Assembly (NCBI GenBank): GCA_947495555.1
Contig: CANLZI010000001.1
Span: forward strand, 100,861 to 164,860
Source: an uncultured Erythrobacter sp.
GTDB taxonomy: Bacteria > Pseudomonadota > Alphaproteobacteria > Sphingomonadales > Sphingomonadaceae
Length of the DNA: 64,000 bases
Direction of reading: 5' to 3'
The notes under the pieces are model-generated. The model was not told the origin of the DNA and ran no database searches. It saw nothing but the letters and a program-made list of their open reading frames with translations. The position numbers were made by a program, and so were the translations under genes. This document shows positions 51,464 through 62,423 of this stretch, one piece after another (position 1 is the first letter of the stretch; every line of letters starts with the position of its first letter).

Positions 51464-52765
51464 ATGACCGATCTTCCCCCTGAAACCCGTCCGGAAACCC
51501 TGTCAGTCCACGCTGGTTGCGCGCCCGATCCCACCACCAATGCGCGGATCACGCCGATTTATCAGACATCCTCCTATGTCTTTGACAGTCCAGAGCATGC
51601 GGCCAATTTGTTCTCGCTGGCCGAGTTCGGAAACATCTATTCGCGGATCATGAACCCCACCAATGATGCGCTGGAGAAAAAGGTCGCCGCGCTGGAAGGG
51701 GGCGTTGGCGCGCTCGGCGTTGCATCTGGCCATGCCGCGCAATTGATCGCATTTCACACGCTGATGGAGCCAGGTTGTAACATCGTAGCAGCCAAGAAAT
51801 TGTATGGCGGATCGCTCAACCAATTGGGCGAGGCGTTCAAGAAATTTGGCTGGGAAACGCGCTTTGTCGATACTGATGATGTCGAGAATGTTCGCGCGGC
51901 GATGGATGATAAAACGCGCTGCGTCTTCATCGAAAGTCTGGCCAATCCGGGCGGTGTGGTGACCGATATCGCCGCCATTGCTGACATTGCCCATGATGGC
52001 GGTGTGCCGCTGATGGTGGACAACACCATGGCCAGCCCCGCGCTGTGCCGCCCGTTTGAACATGGCGCGGATATTGTGGTGCATTCGACCACCAAATTCC
52101 TCAACGGGCATGGCAATGCAGTGGGCGGGATCATCGTCGATAGCGGCAAGTTCGACTGGAAGGCGCAAGGCGACAAATTCCCCTCGCTCACCCAGCCAAG
52201 CGGCTCTTATCACGGCGCTGTGCTGGTCGATGCGTTGGAGCCCATTGGCCCGATTGCCTTCATTATCGCGTGCCGCGTTTTGGGCTTGCGTGATTTGGGT
52301 CCGGCCATGGCACCGATGAATGCCTTTCTCGCGCTAACCGGTATGGAGACGCTGCATCTGCGGATGGAGCGGCATTGCGCCAATGCGCATGCTCTGGCCG
52401 AATGGCTGGAGAAGCAAGATGAGGTTGAGTGGGTGTCCTATGCCGGACTGCCCGACAATCCTTACCACCAGCATGCTCAGAAATATCTCGGCGGCAAGGG
52501 CGGCGCGGTGTTCACCTTTGGCCTGAAGGGCGGGTTTGAAGCCGGAAAATCGCTGGTCAGCAACGTCAAATTGTTCAGCCACCTCGCCAATATTGGTGAC
52601 ACGCGATCATTGATCATCCATCCGGCCTCCACCACCCACAGCCAATTGGACGAAGAAGGTCTGATTGCGGCGGGTGCTGGCCCGGATGTGGTGCGCGTTT
52701 CGGTGGGGATCGAGCATATTGACGACATCAAGGCAGATTTAAGGCAAGCCTTGTCAAAGGGTTAG
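51464..52765 (+). CDS. metY: O-acetylhomoserine sulfhydrylase (aminocarboxypropyltransferase)
   Basis: This 433-residue protein of the Cys/Met-metabolism PLP family has the PLP lysine in VVHSTTKFLNGHGNAVGG, IYSRIMNPTNDALEKKVAALEGG at the N-terminus, and the MetY-specific long insert (GSYHGAVLVDALEPIGPIAF). The length of 430 separates it from shorter cystathionine synthases. It makes homocysteine from O-acetylhomoserine and sulfide. AGGA precedes the ATG. It sits inside the propionyl-CoA cluster without an obvious pathway link, except that 2-oxobutyrate from methionine catabolism can feed propionyl-CoA. Confidence 0.93.
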   Translation: MTDLPPETRPETLSVHAGCAPDPTTNARITPIYQTSSYVFDSPEHAANLFSLAEFGNIYSRIMNPTNDALEKKVAALEGGVGALGVASGHAAQLIAFHTLMEPGCNIVAAKKLYGGSLNQLGEAFKKFGWETRFVDTDDVENVRAAMDDKTRCVFIESLANPGGVVTDIAAIADIAHDGGVPLMVDNTMASPALCRPFEHGADIVVHSTTKFLNGHGNAVGGIIVDSGKFDWKAQGDKFPSLTQPSGSYHGAVLVDALEPIGPIAFIIACRVLGLRDLGPAMAPMNAFLALTGMETLHLRMERHCANAHALAEWLEKQDEVEWVSYAGLPDNPYHQHAQKYLGGKGGAVFTFGLKGGFEAGKSLVSNVKLFSHLANIGDTRSLIIHPASTTHSQLDEEGLIAAGAGPDVVRVSVGIEHIDDIKADLRQALSKG

Positions 52766-52879
52766 TCTGCTCCATTGCGATCATGTCGCCTGCCTACAAT
52801 TTAGTTTCCCGAAAATGGGCTTATCTTTCGACTCACTACGAATGGGGTCGTTGGTAAAAACACAAATTGGGGGATTATT

Positions 52880-53335
52880 ATGCGTAAAATTGTACTTGCC
52901 GCAGCCGCTTTCGGACTGGCTTTCACGGCTTCACCCGTGCTTGCCGATGACCATGGCGAAGCCAAGCCTGAGATGCTGAAGCAGGATTGGTACAGCGTTG
53001 ATCTGATCAAGTTCAAAGGCGGAAACCGCAAGCGGATTGGTGAGATCATCGATATGTATGAAGCGGCTGACAAAGCCAGTGGAAACCCTGGTCCTATTGT
53101 TCTGCATATGGACACCGGACCATGGGACATGATGGTTTTCTCCAAAATGGAGCATGGCATCAAGCAAATGGGCTGGGACAGCACGCCAGAGGGCGATGCG
53201 TGGCGCAAAGCTTTCAATGAATTGGCGGGAGGCGAGGAAGAAGCGATGAAGATTTTCGTTGAATTCCAAAGCTACGTCGATGCTTCTGAAGATCACATAG
53301 GACACATTCATCCCGATGAAGAGGAAGAGGGCTGA
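52880..53335 (+). CDS. Exported small protein of unknown function
   Basis: This 151-residue protein has a clear signal peptide (KIVLAAAAFGLAFTASPVLA) and GGGGGA before the start. The mature part contains DWYSVDLIKFKGGNRKRIGE and GPIVLHMDTGPWDMMVFSKM. This ferredoxin-like dimeric alpha-beta-barrel (NIPSNAP/EthD-like) look is a weak impression. An acidic tail ends the protein (HIHPDEEEEG). No catalytic motif is seen. It lies between metY and pccA on the same strand. Confidence 0.65.
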   Translation: MRKIVLAAAAFGLAFTASPVLADDHGEAKPEMLKQDWYSVDLIKFKGGNRKRIGEIIDMYEAADKASGNPGPIVLHMDTGPWDMMVFSKMEHGIKQMGWDSTPEGDAWRKAFNELAGGEEEAMKIFVEFQSYVDASEDHIGHIHPDEEEEG

Positions 53336-53445
53336 TGAACGGGGCTGACCGCATTTTCTGTTAGCCCCCAATTCGATAGCTTGATCGGGGCCTCTAGGGT
53401 GGGCATAGGCGGTTTACGTCTGAGATGCTCTTCTGGAGGCCCCGC

Positions 53446-55482
<2,037 letters not shown>

Positions 55483-55656
55483 GTCGCCAGCCTATCGCTA
55501 AATTGCCGGGACAGGACATCAAATTTCTACCGCTTGATCTCTCTGCAAAGTCAGCACCGTTTCCTGTGGATGCATGGTAAACGCGCTGGTCAGCGGTTTT
55601 GTCCTGCGCGATACTAAAGTCCTTCGAGTCGCTTCTATCTCATTATGGAGGCACAT

Positions 55657-55908
55657 ATGGCACGCAAAGGCACAGGATTCTTCGACCGCAAAGGGCAGTT
55701 TTTCAAGACCCCGGAAGAAGCCACACGCAGCGATCTGGCAGGAATGCTGGGCAAAATTGGCGATGGTGAAAGTCTCGCTCCCGGAATTGCGCATACCTTG
55801 TTGGAGCGGCGTTCCGAGATCGAAGCTCTGTTTGCAGAGCACGACGAAATGATGGCAGAAAATGCCGATGGGTTTGCACCCAGCAATGTCACGCCACTAA
55901 AGGCCTAA
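55657..55908 (+). CDS. Small hypothetical protein
   Basis: From the ATG at 55657 (GGAGG five bases upstream) the protein has 83 residues (MARKGTGFFDRKGQFFKTPEEA...). It is soluble and helical. The N-terminus GTGFFDRKGQFFKTPEEATRSDLA looks like a conserved motif that I cannot assign, followed by a helical pair (AHTLLERRSEIEALFAEHDEMM). The strong ribosome site argues for a real gene. Its 3' end overlaps the end of the minus-strand cyclase gene by four bases. The function is unknown. Confidence 0.65.
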   Translation: MARKGTGFFDRKGQFFKTPEEATRSDLAGMLGKIGDGESLAPGIAHTLLERRSEIEALFAEHDEMMAENADGFAPSNVTPLKA

Positions 55909-56672
55909 TCCACCATCGCCACGGCTCTGATCCAGCCAGCACTGGCGCGTTCAATCTTGACCGGAAAACAGCTTAGGGTGAAGCCGTGGCTGGGCAATGC
56001 GGCAAGATTGGTCAGCTTCTCGATCTGATAATAGGGCCGAATGCGGCCCGCCTTGTGTCCCTCCCAGATGATAGATGGATCGCGCGTTTCGGCCCAGCGC
56101 TTCGCGGTGTGACTGAACGGAGCGTCCCAGCTCCACGCATCGGTACCGACCACCTCAACGCCGCGCTGCGTCAGCCATAGCGTCGCCTCGGCACCCAGGC
56201 CTACGCCCTGATCGGTGAAGTTTTCCGTCCCATAAATCGCGCCCGACTGGACTAGGACAATGTCGAGCGGTTGAAGATCATATCCGATTGCATCCAGCGC
56301 CGCCTCAACCTCGGCTGCGCTGACCACATGGCCATGCGGCAAATGGCTGAAATCCAGCTTCACGCCTGGGCGCAAGAATCGGTCGAGCGGAGCCTCGTCA
56401 ATGCTCGGGGCGGGCGAAGCGCCATCATCGGTGGAGGAGTGAAAGTGCCATGGCGCGTCCATATGGGTGCCATTGTGGGTCGACAATTCCAGCATCTCGA
56501 CCGCCCATCCTTCACCATCGGGCAGGTCATCTTTCTCCAGCCCGGGGAAGAATGCGGCTATCTGCTCCCACGTGTTTTCATGGGTCATATAATGGATCTT
56601 GGGACGCATCACATCGGGATCGGAGATCACATCGTTCGAGATTGGAATCGACAGGTCGATAAATCGGGTCAT
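55905..56672 (-). CDS. Cyclase family protein (kynurenine formamidase-like metal hydrolase)
   Basis: This 255-residue protein carries the cyclase-family metal motif HNGTHMDAPWHF (His and Asp ligands) and FTDQGVGLGAEATLWLTQRGVEVVGTDAWSWD. The family contains arylformamidases (KynB) and isatin hydrolases. KynB is shorter (about 210), so the substrate is uncertain. Its ATG overlaps the stop of aroB (ATGA), which places it at the end of an aroK-aroB-cyclase operon, although a role in aromatic amino acid synthesis is not established. Confidence 0.82.
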   Translation of the reverse strand: MTRFIDLSIPISNDVISDPDVMRPKIHYMTHENTWEQIAAFFPGLEKDDLPDGEGWAVEMLELSTHNGTHMDAPWHFHSSTDDGASPAPSIDEAPLDRFLRPGVKLDFSHLPHGHVVSAAEVEAALDAIGYDLQPLDIVLVQSGAIYGTENFTDQGVGLGAEATLWLTQRGVEVVGTDAWSWDAPFSHTAKRWAETRDPSIIWEGHKAGRIRPYYQIEKLTNLAALPSHGFTLSCFPVKIERASAGWIRAVAMVD

Positions 56673-57772
56673 GTGATCTGCTCGTCGAGAAATGCCGCAA
56701 TATCAGACAATTCGATATCGTTGGCGAGATACGCCTCGCCAATGCCGCGCAGCAGGATGAAGGGCAGGGTGCCTGCATCCATCTTTTTGTCATGCAGCAT
56801 ATGGTTGGCCATTTTTTGTCCGTCGCAGGAAAGGTTCAGCTGGCGCACATCCGATGGCAATCCAGCAGTCGTAATCGCATCAGCCACGCGCTGTGCGTCG
56901 CTTGCCGACAATTCGCCGCGCCTTGCGGAATAGCGCGCCGCCAGCACCATGCCCAATGCAACCGCCTCGCCATGCAACAGCTGATTGGAAAAGCCGGTCT
57001 CGGCCTCCAGCGCATGGCCAAAGGTGTGCCCCAGATTGAGCAAGGCGCGCGCGCCGGTCGTTTCGCGCTCGTCCTCGGCCACGATCCGCGCCTTGGTGGC
57101 AACGCTGGTGGCGACGGCATGCTCCAAGGCGACATCATCGCGGGCAACAACAGCCTCGCCATTTTGCTCCAGCCAAGCGAAGAAATCCGCATCGCCGAGA
57201 ATGCCATATTTGATCACCTCGGCATAACCTGCGCGCATTTCGCGTGTCGGCAAGGTGTCGATAACATCAAGGTCCGCCAGAACGAGGGCGGGCTGGTGGA
57301 ACGCTCCGATCAAATTCTTGCCAGCGCCAGTATTGATCGCGGTCTTCCCGCCCACGCTGGAATCGACCTGCGCCAACAGTGTTGTCGGGATTTGGATGAA
57401 GCCGCAGCCGCGTTTCAGCACCGCGCAGGCAAATCCGGTCAGATCACCCACAACGCCGCCGCCCAGCGCAATCACATGATCGCCGCGCTCCACCCCTTCG
57501 GCCAGCATCCAATCGGTCAATGCTTCCAACCCGCTCCAGCTCTTCGCCCCTTCACCGGGCGACACGACGTGCCACACCGGCTCGAAACCCGCCTTGGTCA
57601 AAGCCAGGGTCACCCGGTCTCGCCAGTGCGCTGCGACATTGACGTCGGTTACGATCGGCACGCGCTTCTTGCGCAGCATGGGCCCGCATTCTTGCGCCAG
57701 ATTATCCAGCAAGCTGCGTTGAATGCGCACATCGTAGGCGCGCCCGGCCAGCGCTACGGAGATTATAGCCAT
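56669..57772 (-). CDS. aroB: 3-dehydroquinate synthase
   Basis: This 367-residue protein has the AroB features. These are the NAD site ALGGGVVGDLTGFACAVLKRG with the following PTTLLAQVDSSVGGKTAINT, Glu and His metal ligands in LNLGHTFGHALEAETGF and LLHGEAVALGM, and the N-terminal ITDVNVAAHW. It performs the second shikimate-pathway step. Its start overlaps the aroK 3' end by ten bases, the usual aroK-aroB arrangement. Confidence 0.97.
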   Translation of the reverse strand: MAIISVALAGRAYDVRIQRSLLDNLAQECGPMLRKKRVPIVTDVNVAAHWRDRVTLALTKAGFEPVWHVVSPGEGAKSWSGLEALTDWMLAEGVERGDHVIALGGGVVGDLTGFACAVLKRGCGFIQIPTTLLAQVDSSVGGKTAINTGAGKNLIGAFHQPALVLADLDVIDTLPTREMRAGYAEVIKYGILGDADFFAWLEQNGEAVVARDDVALEHAVATSVATKARIVAEDERETTGARALLNLGHTFGHALEAETGFSNQLLHGEAVALGMVLAARYSARRGELSASDAQRVADAITTAGLPSDVRQLNLSCDGQKMANHMLHDKKMDAGTLPFILLRGIGEAYLANDIELSDIAAFLDEQIT

Positions 57773-58332
57773 GCGTCGATCGCCTCTAATATGCTCACAG
57801 CGGTTTCTACATGCGGACCGTCGCGGCTTTCCACCCGCACTTGCGCTTGCGAATAATACGGCTCGCGTTCGTGATACAACCGCGTCAAGATTTCTTGGGG
57901 ATCGCCAGACTTTAGCAAGGGGCGGGTATCACGTCTGCTGGTCCGCTCGACCAAAGTGTCGATATCGCAATAGATCCAGACGCCAATCGCCTGGTCCAAA
58001 ATCAAAGAGCGCGTCTGATCGTCAACAAACGCGCCGCCGCCTGTCGCAATTACGCCGCTATGCTCGTCCATCAGCCGAGCGATCACGCGGCGCTCGCCAT
58101 CGCGGAAGTATTCCTCGCCAAAGTCTTCGAAAATCTCGCTGATCTTGCGTTGAGCAGCTGCCTCGATCGCGTCATCAGCATCAACAAATTTTCGTCCGAT
58201 AAGATTGGCCAAATTTCGTCCAACGGTGGATTTGCCCACTCCCATCAATCCGACCAGCACAATCGGGCGATCAATCCGCGCTGCAATGCGAGAGATCTCT
58301 TGCGGAGACAAAGATGGTTCGACGACGGTCAT
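57763..58332 (-). CDS. aroK: Shikimate kinase
   Basis: From the ATG at 58332 the protein has 189 residues. The P-loop GLMGVGKST (28-36), FVDADDAIE (substrate Asp) and GGGAFV are typical of AroK/AroL. It phosphorylates shikimate with ATP. A longer open frame upstream (to 58641) is antisense to the next plus-strand genes and has no kinase similarity, so it is excluded. It heads the minus-strand aroK-aroB-cyclase operon and is divergent from a small membrane-protein gene. Confidence 0.95.
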   Translation of the reverse strand: MTVVEPSLSPQEISRIAARIDRPIVLVGLMGVGKSTVGRNLANLIGRKFVDADDAIEAAAQRKISEIFEDFGEEYFRDGERRVIARLMDEHSGVIATGGGAFVDDQTRSLILDQAIGVWIYCDIDTLVERTSRRDTRPLLKSGDPQEILTRLYHEREPYYSQAQVRVESRDGPHVETAVSILEAIDAWL

Positions 58333-58417
58333 TGCCGTGTCGCCTATAGATGGGCTAGGGCCGGTGCAATATTGCTCTTGCATTTGAGCGGAACATTTTG
58401 ATGATGACACAGCGCCA

Positions 58418-58555
58418 ATGACGAAGAAGAACCTGCGGGTCGGATTGATGATAGCACTGATAATTTCTGCGATCCTTGGGTTGGCCTGGTTTGATGGCGG
58501 CGAAGAACCCATCCGCCCGATTACCCAGGAAATTCCTGTGCCGGAGGGCCGCTGA
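58418..58555 (+). CDS. 45-residue single-pass membrane protein
   Basis: An ATG frame of 45 residues (MTKKNLRVGLMIALIISA... ends IPVPEGR) has a positively charged start, one membrane helix (about 8-24) and a short tail with acidic and Pro-rich parts. Its stop lies two bases before the start of the 620-residue exported protein, whose GGAGGG ribosome site is inside this frame, so coupling is likely. It is divergent from aroK, with 85 bp between starts. Such short genes are easily missed; its own ribosome site is weak. Confidence 0.5.
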   Translation: MTKKNLRVGLMIALIISAILGLAWFDGGEEPIRPITQEIPVPEGR

Positions 58556-58557
58556 AC

Positions 58558-60420
58558 ATGGCGTGTAACACTCGAATTGGACGCAAATTTGCGACTGGCA
58601 CTGCCCTGATTGCGCTGTGTGCCAGCCTGGCGGTTGCGCAAGATGCGCCTGAATCTCTTTTGCCGCCAGGGTTTGACAACCCAGCGCCAACTCCGTCGCC
58701 AACTCCAACGCCTACTGCAGCACCGGTTCCCGCAGCAACTGGTCAGCCCGGAGCAGCACCAATTGCGCCGACCGTGCAGCCGTTGCCCGGTGGCGCATTG
58801 GCGCCGATGCCCGATCTAGGTTCAGTCGATCTGTCGCAGCTTCCCACTCTGGAAGAGCTGGAAGAAATGTCGCCGGACGAATTGGATGACCTGCTCGGCC
58901 TGACACCAAGTTATGATATTCCGCCAGCGGCCCGACGGTCCATGGCGCAAGTTGGTCTGTTGTCAGCCCGTGAAGGTGGTTTGCCCAGCGGTTCTCTCGC
59001 GCGTCAGCCAGCATCTCTGGTGAGAGCCGTTCTGGCCGGCTCGGACGGCACGTTGGTATCGCGTTGGGGCCACATTGTGCTGCGGCGAACCTTGGCCAGT
59101 CGGTTGAGCGCCCCTGAAGGCATGAACCCGGTCGAATTTGCCTCTTTGCGCGCTCAAACGTTGAACGCCATGGGCGAATATGGCGTTACTCGGGCGCTGG
59201 TGCAGGACATTGATACCGGCAATTACAGCAATGGCCTGACCAATGCTGCGGTCCAGGCCTATATCGCAACCGGCGATGTGGTGGGGGCGTGCCCGGCAGT
59301 GCGCTTTGCCGAATCTGGCCGCGATGATGCGCAATGGACGATGCTGCGCGCGATCTGCAACGCTTATGTGGGCGAGGGCGCCCTGGCCGGTAGAGAACTT
59401 GATCGAGCGTTGAGCAACAATATCGCCCCGCAGATCGATGTATTGCTTGCACAGCGTTTTGCCGGGGCGGCTGGCCGCGGGCGACGCGCGGTCTCGGTCG
59501 AATGGGATAATGTCGACGATCTGAACCCATGGCGGTTTGCATTGGCCAATGCGGTGGGGGAACCCATTCCGGACGAATTGCTGGAGGATGCAGGGCCATA
59601 TTATCAGCGAACCTGGGCAACCGCGCCCATGCTGCCATTGATGCAACGCGCCAGAGGAGCCGATCGGGCCGCGCGAGAGGGTATCTTGTCATCCGTTGCG
59701 ATGGTCGATCTCTACAGCCAGATTTACGCAGACAACACGCTGGACGGGGCCGAGGCGCTAACAGCCTCGCGCTTGCGGCAGGCTTATGTAGGAAATTCTG
59801 CAGATGAGCGGATGTCAGCCATGCGCGATATCTGGGGCGGCACCGCCAACCCCGACTATGGGCGCTATGTGCTCACCGCCTATGCCGCGGCGAGGCTTTC
59901 TCCCGATGCGGCTTTTGCTGACGATGCCGCGCCACTGATCGCCTCTATGCTCAGCGCCGGGTTGGACCGTGATGCGTTGGCTTGGGTGAATGTGGTACCG
60001 GCGGGCAGTCAAGGCTGGGCCATGCTGCAATTGGTTCGTCCCACCGCTGATGCGCAATTGACCAGGGAGCAGATCGAAGCCTTTTTGGACGATGATGACA
60101 GCGCCGATCGGCGCAAATCGCAATTCTTCTTCGCCGGGCTGGCGGGGTTGAACCGTGGCTCCTCTGCGCAACTTGGCAATGTAGCTGGCGATCTGGGCGT
60201 CGATCTGTCGCGCCAGACGCGTTGGACCCAATTAATCTCAGCTGCGGCCCAGGTTGAAAACAGTGCGCTGGTGGTGATGCTGGCCGGACTGGGCATGCAA
60301 GGTAGCAACTGGGACCAAATGACCCCACTGCACCTGTTCCACATCGTTTCTGCGTTGAATGACGTTGGGCTGTCTGCCGAGGCTCGGCTGATTGCAGCGG
60401 AGGCGGTCGCGCGCGGCTGA
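58558..60420 (+). CDS. 620-residue exported protein of unknown function
   Basis: The protein starts with a signal peptide (FATGTALIALCASLAVAQ), then a Pro/Thr/Ala-rich linker (about 40-85). A large, probably all-helical domain follows, with recurring patterns of the TPR/Sel1-like superhelix type (for example ALVQDIDTGNYSNGLTNAAV, SRLRQAYVGNSADERM, LAWVNVVPAGSQGWAMLQ). I recognise no family. GGAGGG precedes the start. It is sandwiched between a 45-residue membrane protein and xerD, whose ATG overlaps its stop by one base. A periplasmic role linked to the envelope or division is only a guess. Confidence 0.75.
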   Translation: MACNTRIGRKFATGTALIALCASLAVAQDAPESLLPPGFDNPAPTPSPTPTPTAAPVPAATGQPGAAPIAPTVQPLPGGALAPMPDLGSVDLSQLPTLEELEEMSPDELDDLLGLTPSYDIPPAARRSMAQVGLLSAREGGLPSGSLARQPASLVRAVLAGSDGTLVSRWGHIVLRRTLASRLSAPEGMNPVEFASLRAQTLNAMGEYGVTRALVQDIDTGNYSNGLTNAAVQAYIATGDVVGACPAVRFAESGRDDAQWTMLRAICNAYVGEGALAGRELDRALSNNIAPQIDVLLAQRFAGAAGRGRRAVSVEWDNVDDLNPWRFALANAVGEPIPDELLEDAGPYYQRTWATAPMLPLMQRARGADRAAREGILSSVAMVDLYSQIYADNTLDGAEALTASRLRQAYVGNSADERMSAMRDIWGGTANPDYGRYVLTAYAAARLSPDAAFADDAAPLIASMLSAGLDRDALAWVNVVPAGSQGWAMLQLVRPTADAQLTREQIEAFLDDDDSADRRKSQFFFAGLAGLNRGSSAQLGNVAGDLGVDLSRQTRWTQLISAAAQVENSALVVMLAGLGMQGSNWDQMTPLHLFHIVSALNDVGLSAEARLIAAEAVARG

Positions 60421-61298
60421 TGTCAGCCGGGGTCGATGCCTTTCTGGAAATGTTGGCGGCAGAACGCGGCGCGGCGGCGAACACTTTGGCTGCTTACCGC
60501 CGGGATCTGGATGGCGCGGAAGAACTGGTGGGCGATTTGTCCCACGCCACCCGCGATCAGATTGTCGATCTGGCAGGCGCTTGGGCCGATCTGGCCCCTT
60601 CAACTGTTGCTCGCAAATCGTCAGCCTTGCGACAATTTTTTGGCTTTGCTGTCGATGAAAACTGGCGGGAAGACGATCTTTCCAATGCCTTGCCGCGTCC
60701 CGGCGCGCGCCGGTCCTTGCCCAAGACGTTGAGCCACAAAGAGATCGAAAATCTGTTCCATCGGGCTGAATTGGAGGCCGAAAGCGGAAAGCCCACAGCG
60801 GTGCGCCAGCTGCTATTGCTGGAATTGCTATATGGATCAGGCCTGCGGGCCAGCGAGCTTGTTTCGTTACCCATTTCTGCGGTGCCACGCGATGCTCCGT
60901 TGCTGACCGTGATGGGCAAGGGCGGACAGGCCAGGATGGTCCCTGTTAGTGGCCGCACGCAAGATGTGCTGGGCCAATGGCTGGACCTTCGCGATGCCAA
61001 ATCGCAATATCTTTTCCCGTCCCGAAACAAGCATTTGAGCCGGGTGCGGCTGTTCCAAATCCTGAAAGAATTGGCGATCCGCGCTGATATTGCTCCGGAA
61101 AAGATCAGCCCGCACGTGTTGCGCCACGCCTTTGCCACTCATTTGTTGGAAGGCGGAACCGATCTGCGCGTGCTCCAAACCTTGCTCGGCCATGCCGATA
61201 TTTCGACTACGCAAATCTATACCCATGTGGATGCGGCGCGGCTTGTGGCGTTGGTCAATACGCGGCATCCTCTTGCCCGAAACCGAACAACAGACTAG
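60420..61298 (+). CDS. xerD: Tyrosine recombinase XerD
   Basis: This 292-residue protein has the core-binding SAM-like N-terminal domain (FLEMLAAERGAAANTLAAYRRDL) and the catalytic domain with Arg in YGSGLRASELVSL, HVLRHAFATHLL (His and Arg), and GHADISTTQIYTHV (His and Tyr). With XerC it resolves chromosome dimers at dif. XerD rather than XerC is chosen from the N-terminal pattern; this is moderately sure. It is a housekeeping gene here, not an integrase: no att-like site or cargo lies around it. The ATG overlaps the preceding stop. Confidence 0.85.
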   Translation: MSAGVDAFLEMLAAERGAAANTLAAYRRDLDGAEELVGDLSHATRDQIVDLAGAWADLAPSTVARKSSALRQFFGFAVDENWREDDLSNALPRPGARRSLPKTLSHKEIENLFHRAELEAESGKPTAVRQLLLLELLYGSGLRASELVSLPISAVPRDAPLLTVMGKGGQARMVPVSGRTQDVLGQWLDLRDAKSQYLFPSRNKHLSRVRLFQILKELAIRADIAPEKISPHVLRHAFATHLLEGGTDLRVLQTLLGHADISTTQIYTHVDAARLVALVNTRHPLARNRTTD

Positions 61299-61307
61299 CG
61301 GGATGCG

Positions 61308-62258
61308 ATGAACTCTTATCTCGAATTTGAGAAGCCGGTGGCCCAGCTTGACGAGCGTATCGCCGAGTTGCGCAGCGCGGCTGACAATGACGATGTCAAT
61401 ATCTCGTCTGAGCTCCAGCGCCTGGAAAGCAAGAGCGCTGATTTGCTGAAGAGCACCTATGCCTCTTTAACCCCGTGGCAAAAGACGCAGGTTGCGCGCC
61501 ATCCTAATCGGCCGCACTTTCGTGACTTTGTCGAGCATGCCTTTGACGAATTCGTGCCATTGGGCGGTGATCGCTACTTTGGCGATGATGATGCAATCTT
61601 GGGCGGGTTTGCCAAATTGGGTGATCGCCGGCTGGTCCTGATCGGCCACGAAAAAGGCAATGATACCGAAACGCGGCTGAAGCACAATTTCGGCATGGGT
61701 AAGCCAGAGGGCTATCGTAAGGCTATCCGGTTGATGGATCTGGCGGGTCGGTTTGAGCTTCCGGTTGTAACCTTGGTGGACACATCGGGCGCATTTCCCG
61801 GGGTCGAGGCCGAAGAGCGCGGTCAGGCAGAAGCCATTGCCCGTTCAACCGAAGCGTGCCTGGCCCTGCCGGTGCCGATGGTCTCTGTGATCGTGGGTGA
61901 GGGCGGATCAGGCGGAGCGGTGGCATTGGCCAGTGCCGAGCGTGTGTTGATGCTGGAACATGCGGTCTATTCCGTGATCTCTCCGGAAGGTTGCGCATCG
62001 ATTTTGTGGCGCACGGCTGAAAAGGCCGCCGACGCAGCCGAAGCGATGAAGGTCACAGCCCAGCATCTCAAGCGATTGAAGGTGATTGACCGGATCATTA
62101 CCGAGCCGGTTGGCGGGGCGCATCGAGACCCGGTTAAGGCCGCGCAATCTTTGGCCGCTGTAGTGGGCGAGGAATTGGACGTTTTGTCCAAGCTATCCAG
62201 CAAACAATTGCGCCGTATGCGTGAAGATCGTTTCTTGCAGATTGGCGAAGGCCAATAG
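61308..62258 (+). CDS. accA: Acetyl-CoA carboxylase carboxyltransferase subunit alpha
   Basis: This 316-residue protein has the AccA layout. The N-terminal helical part contains the conserved FEKPVAQLDERIAELR, followed by the carboxyltransferase core (GHEKGNDTETRLKHNFGMGKPEGYRKAIRLM, VDTSGAFPGVEAEERGQAEAIA, VIVGEGGSGGAVALASA). With AccD it moves CO2 from biotin to acetyl-CoA, the committed step of fatty acid synthesis. It starts nine bases after xerD. A xerD-accA order is common in alphaproteobacteria. Confidence 0.96.
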   Translation: MNSYLEFEKPVAQLDERIAELRSAADNDDVNISSELQRLESKSADLLKSTYASLTPWQKTQVARHPNRPHFRDFVEHAFDEFVPLGGDRYFGDDDAILGGFAKLGDRRLVLIGHEKGNDTETRLKHNFGMGKPEGYRKAIRLMDLAGRFELPVVTLVDTSGAFPGVEAEERGQAEAIARSTEACLALPVPMVSVIVGEGGSGGAVALASAERVLMLEHAVYSVISPEGCASILWRTAEKAADAAEAMKVTAQHLKRLKVIDRIITEPVGGAHRDPVKAAQSLAAVVGEELDVLSKLSSKQLRRMREDRFLQIGEGQ

Positions 62259-62423
62259 CGCTATTGGCATAACGCTGCGTCTTAAGTTACGATGGCATCA
62301 CATATTTTTCAGCAGTGGGTGGGCTGCTGTCTTATGCGTCGGACCCTCGATAGGGCCGACCATTTGACGGCTGAGCGCAATCGCGTCAGTCTTTGTGTCA
62401 GGAATACCAGGAGGACTATTGCT

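Noticed and set aside
56792..57856. 354-codon open frame on the plus strand
   Set aside because: It is fully antisense to aroB and the end of aroK, has low-complexity Gln/Ala/His composition and no motif.
60420..61298. Tyrosine recombinase as a sign of a mobile element
   Set aside because: It is the housekeeping Xer type next to accA, without att repeats, cargo genes or a change in base composition.
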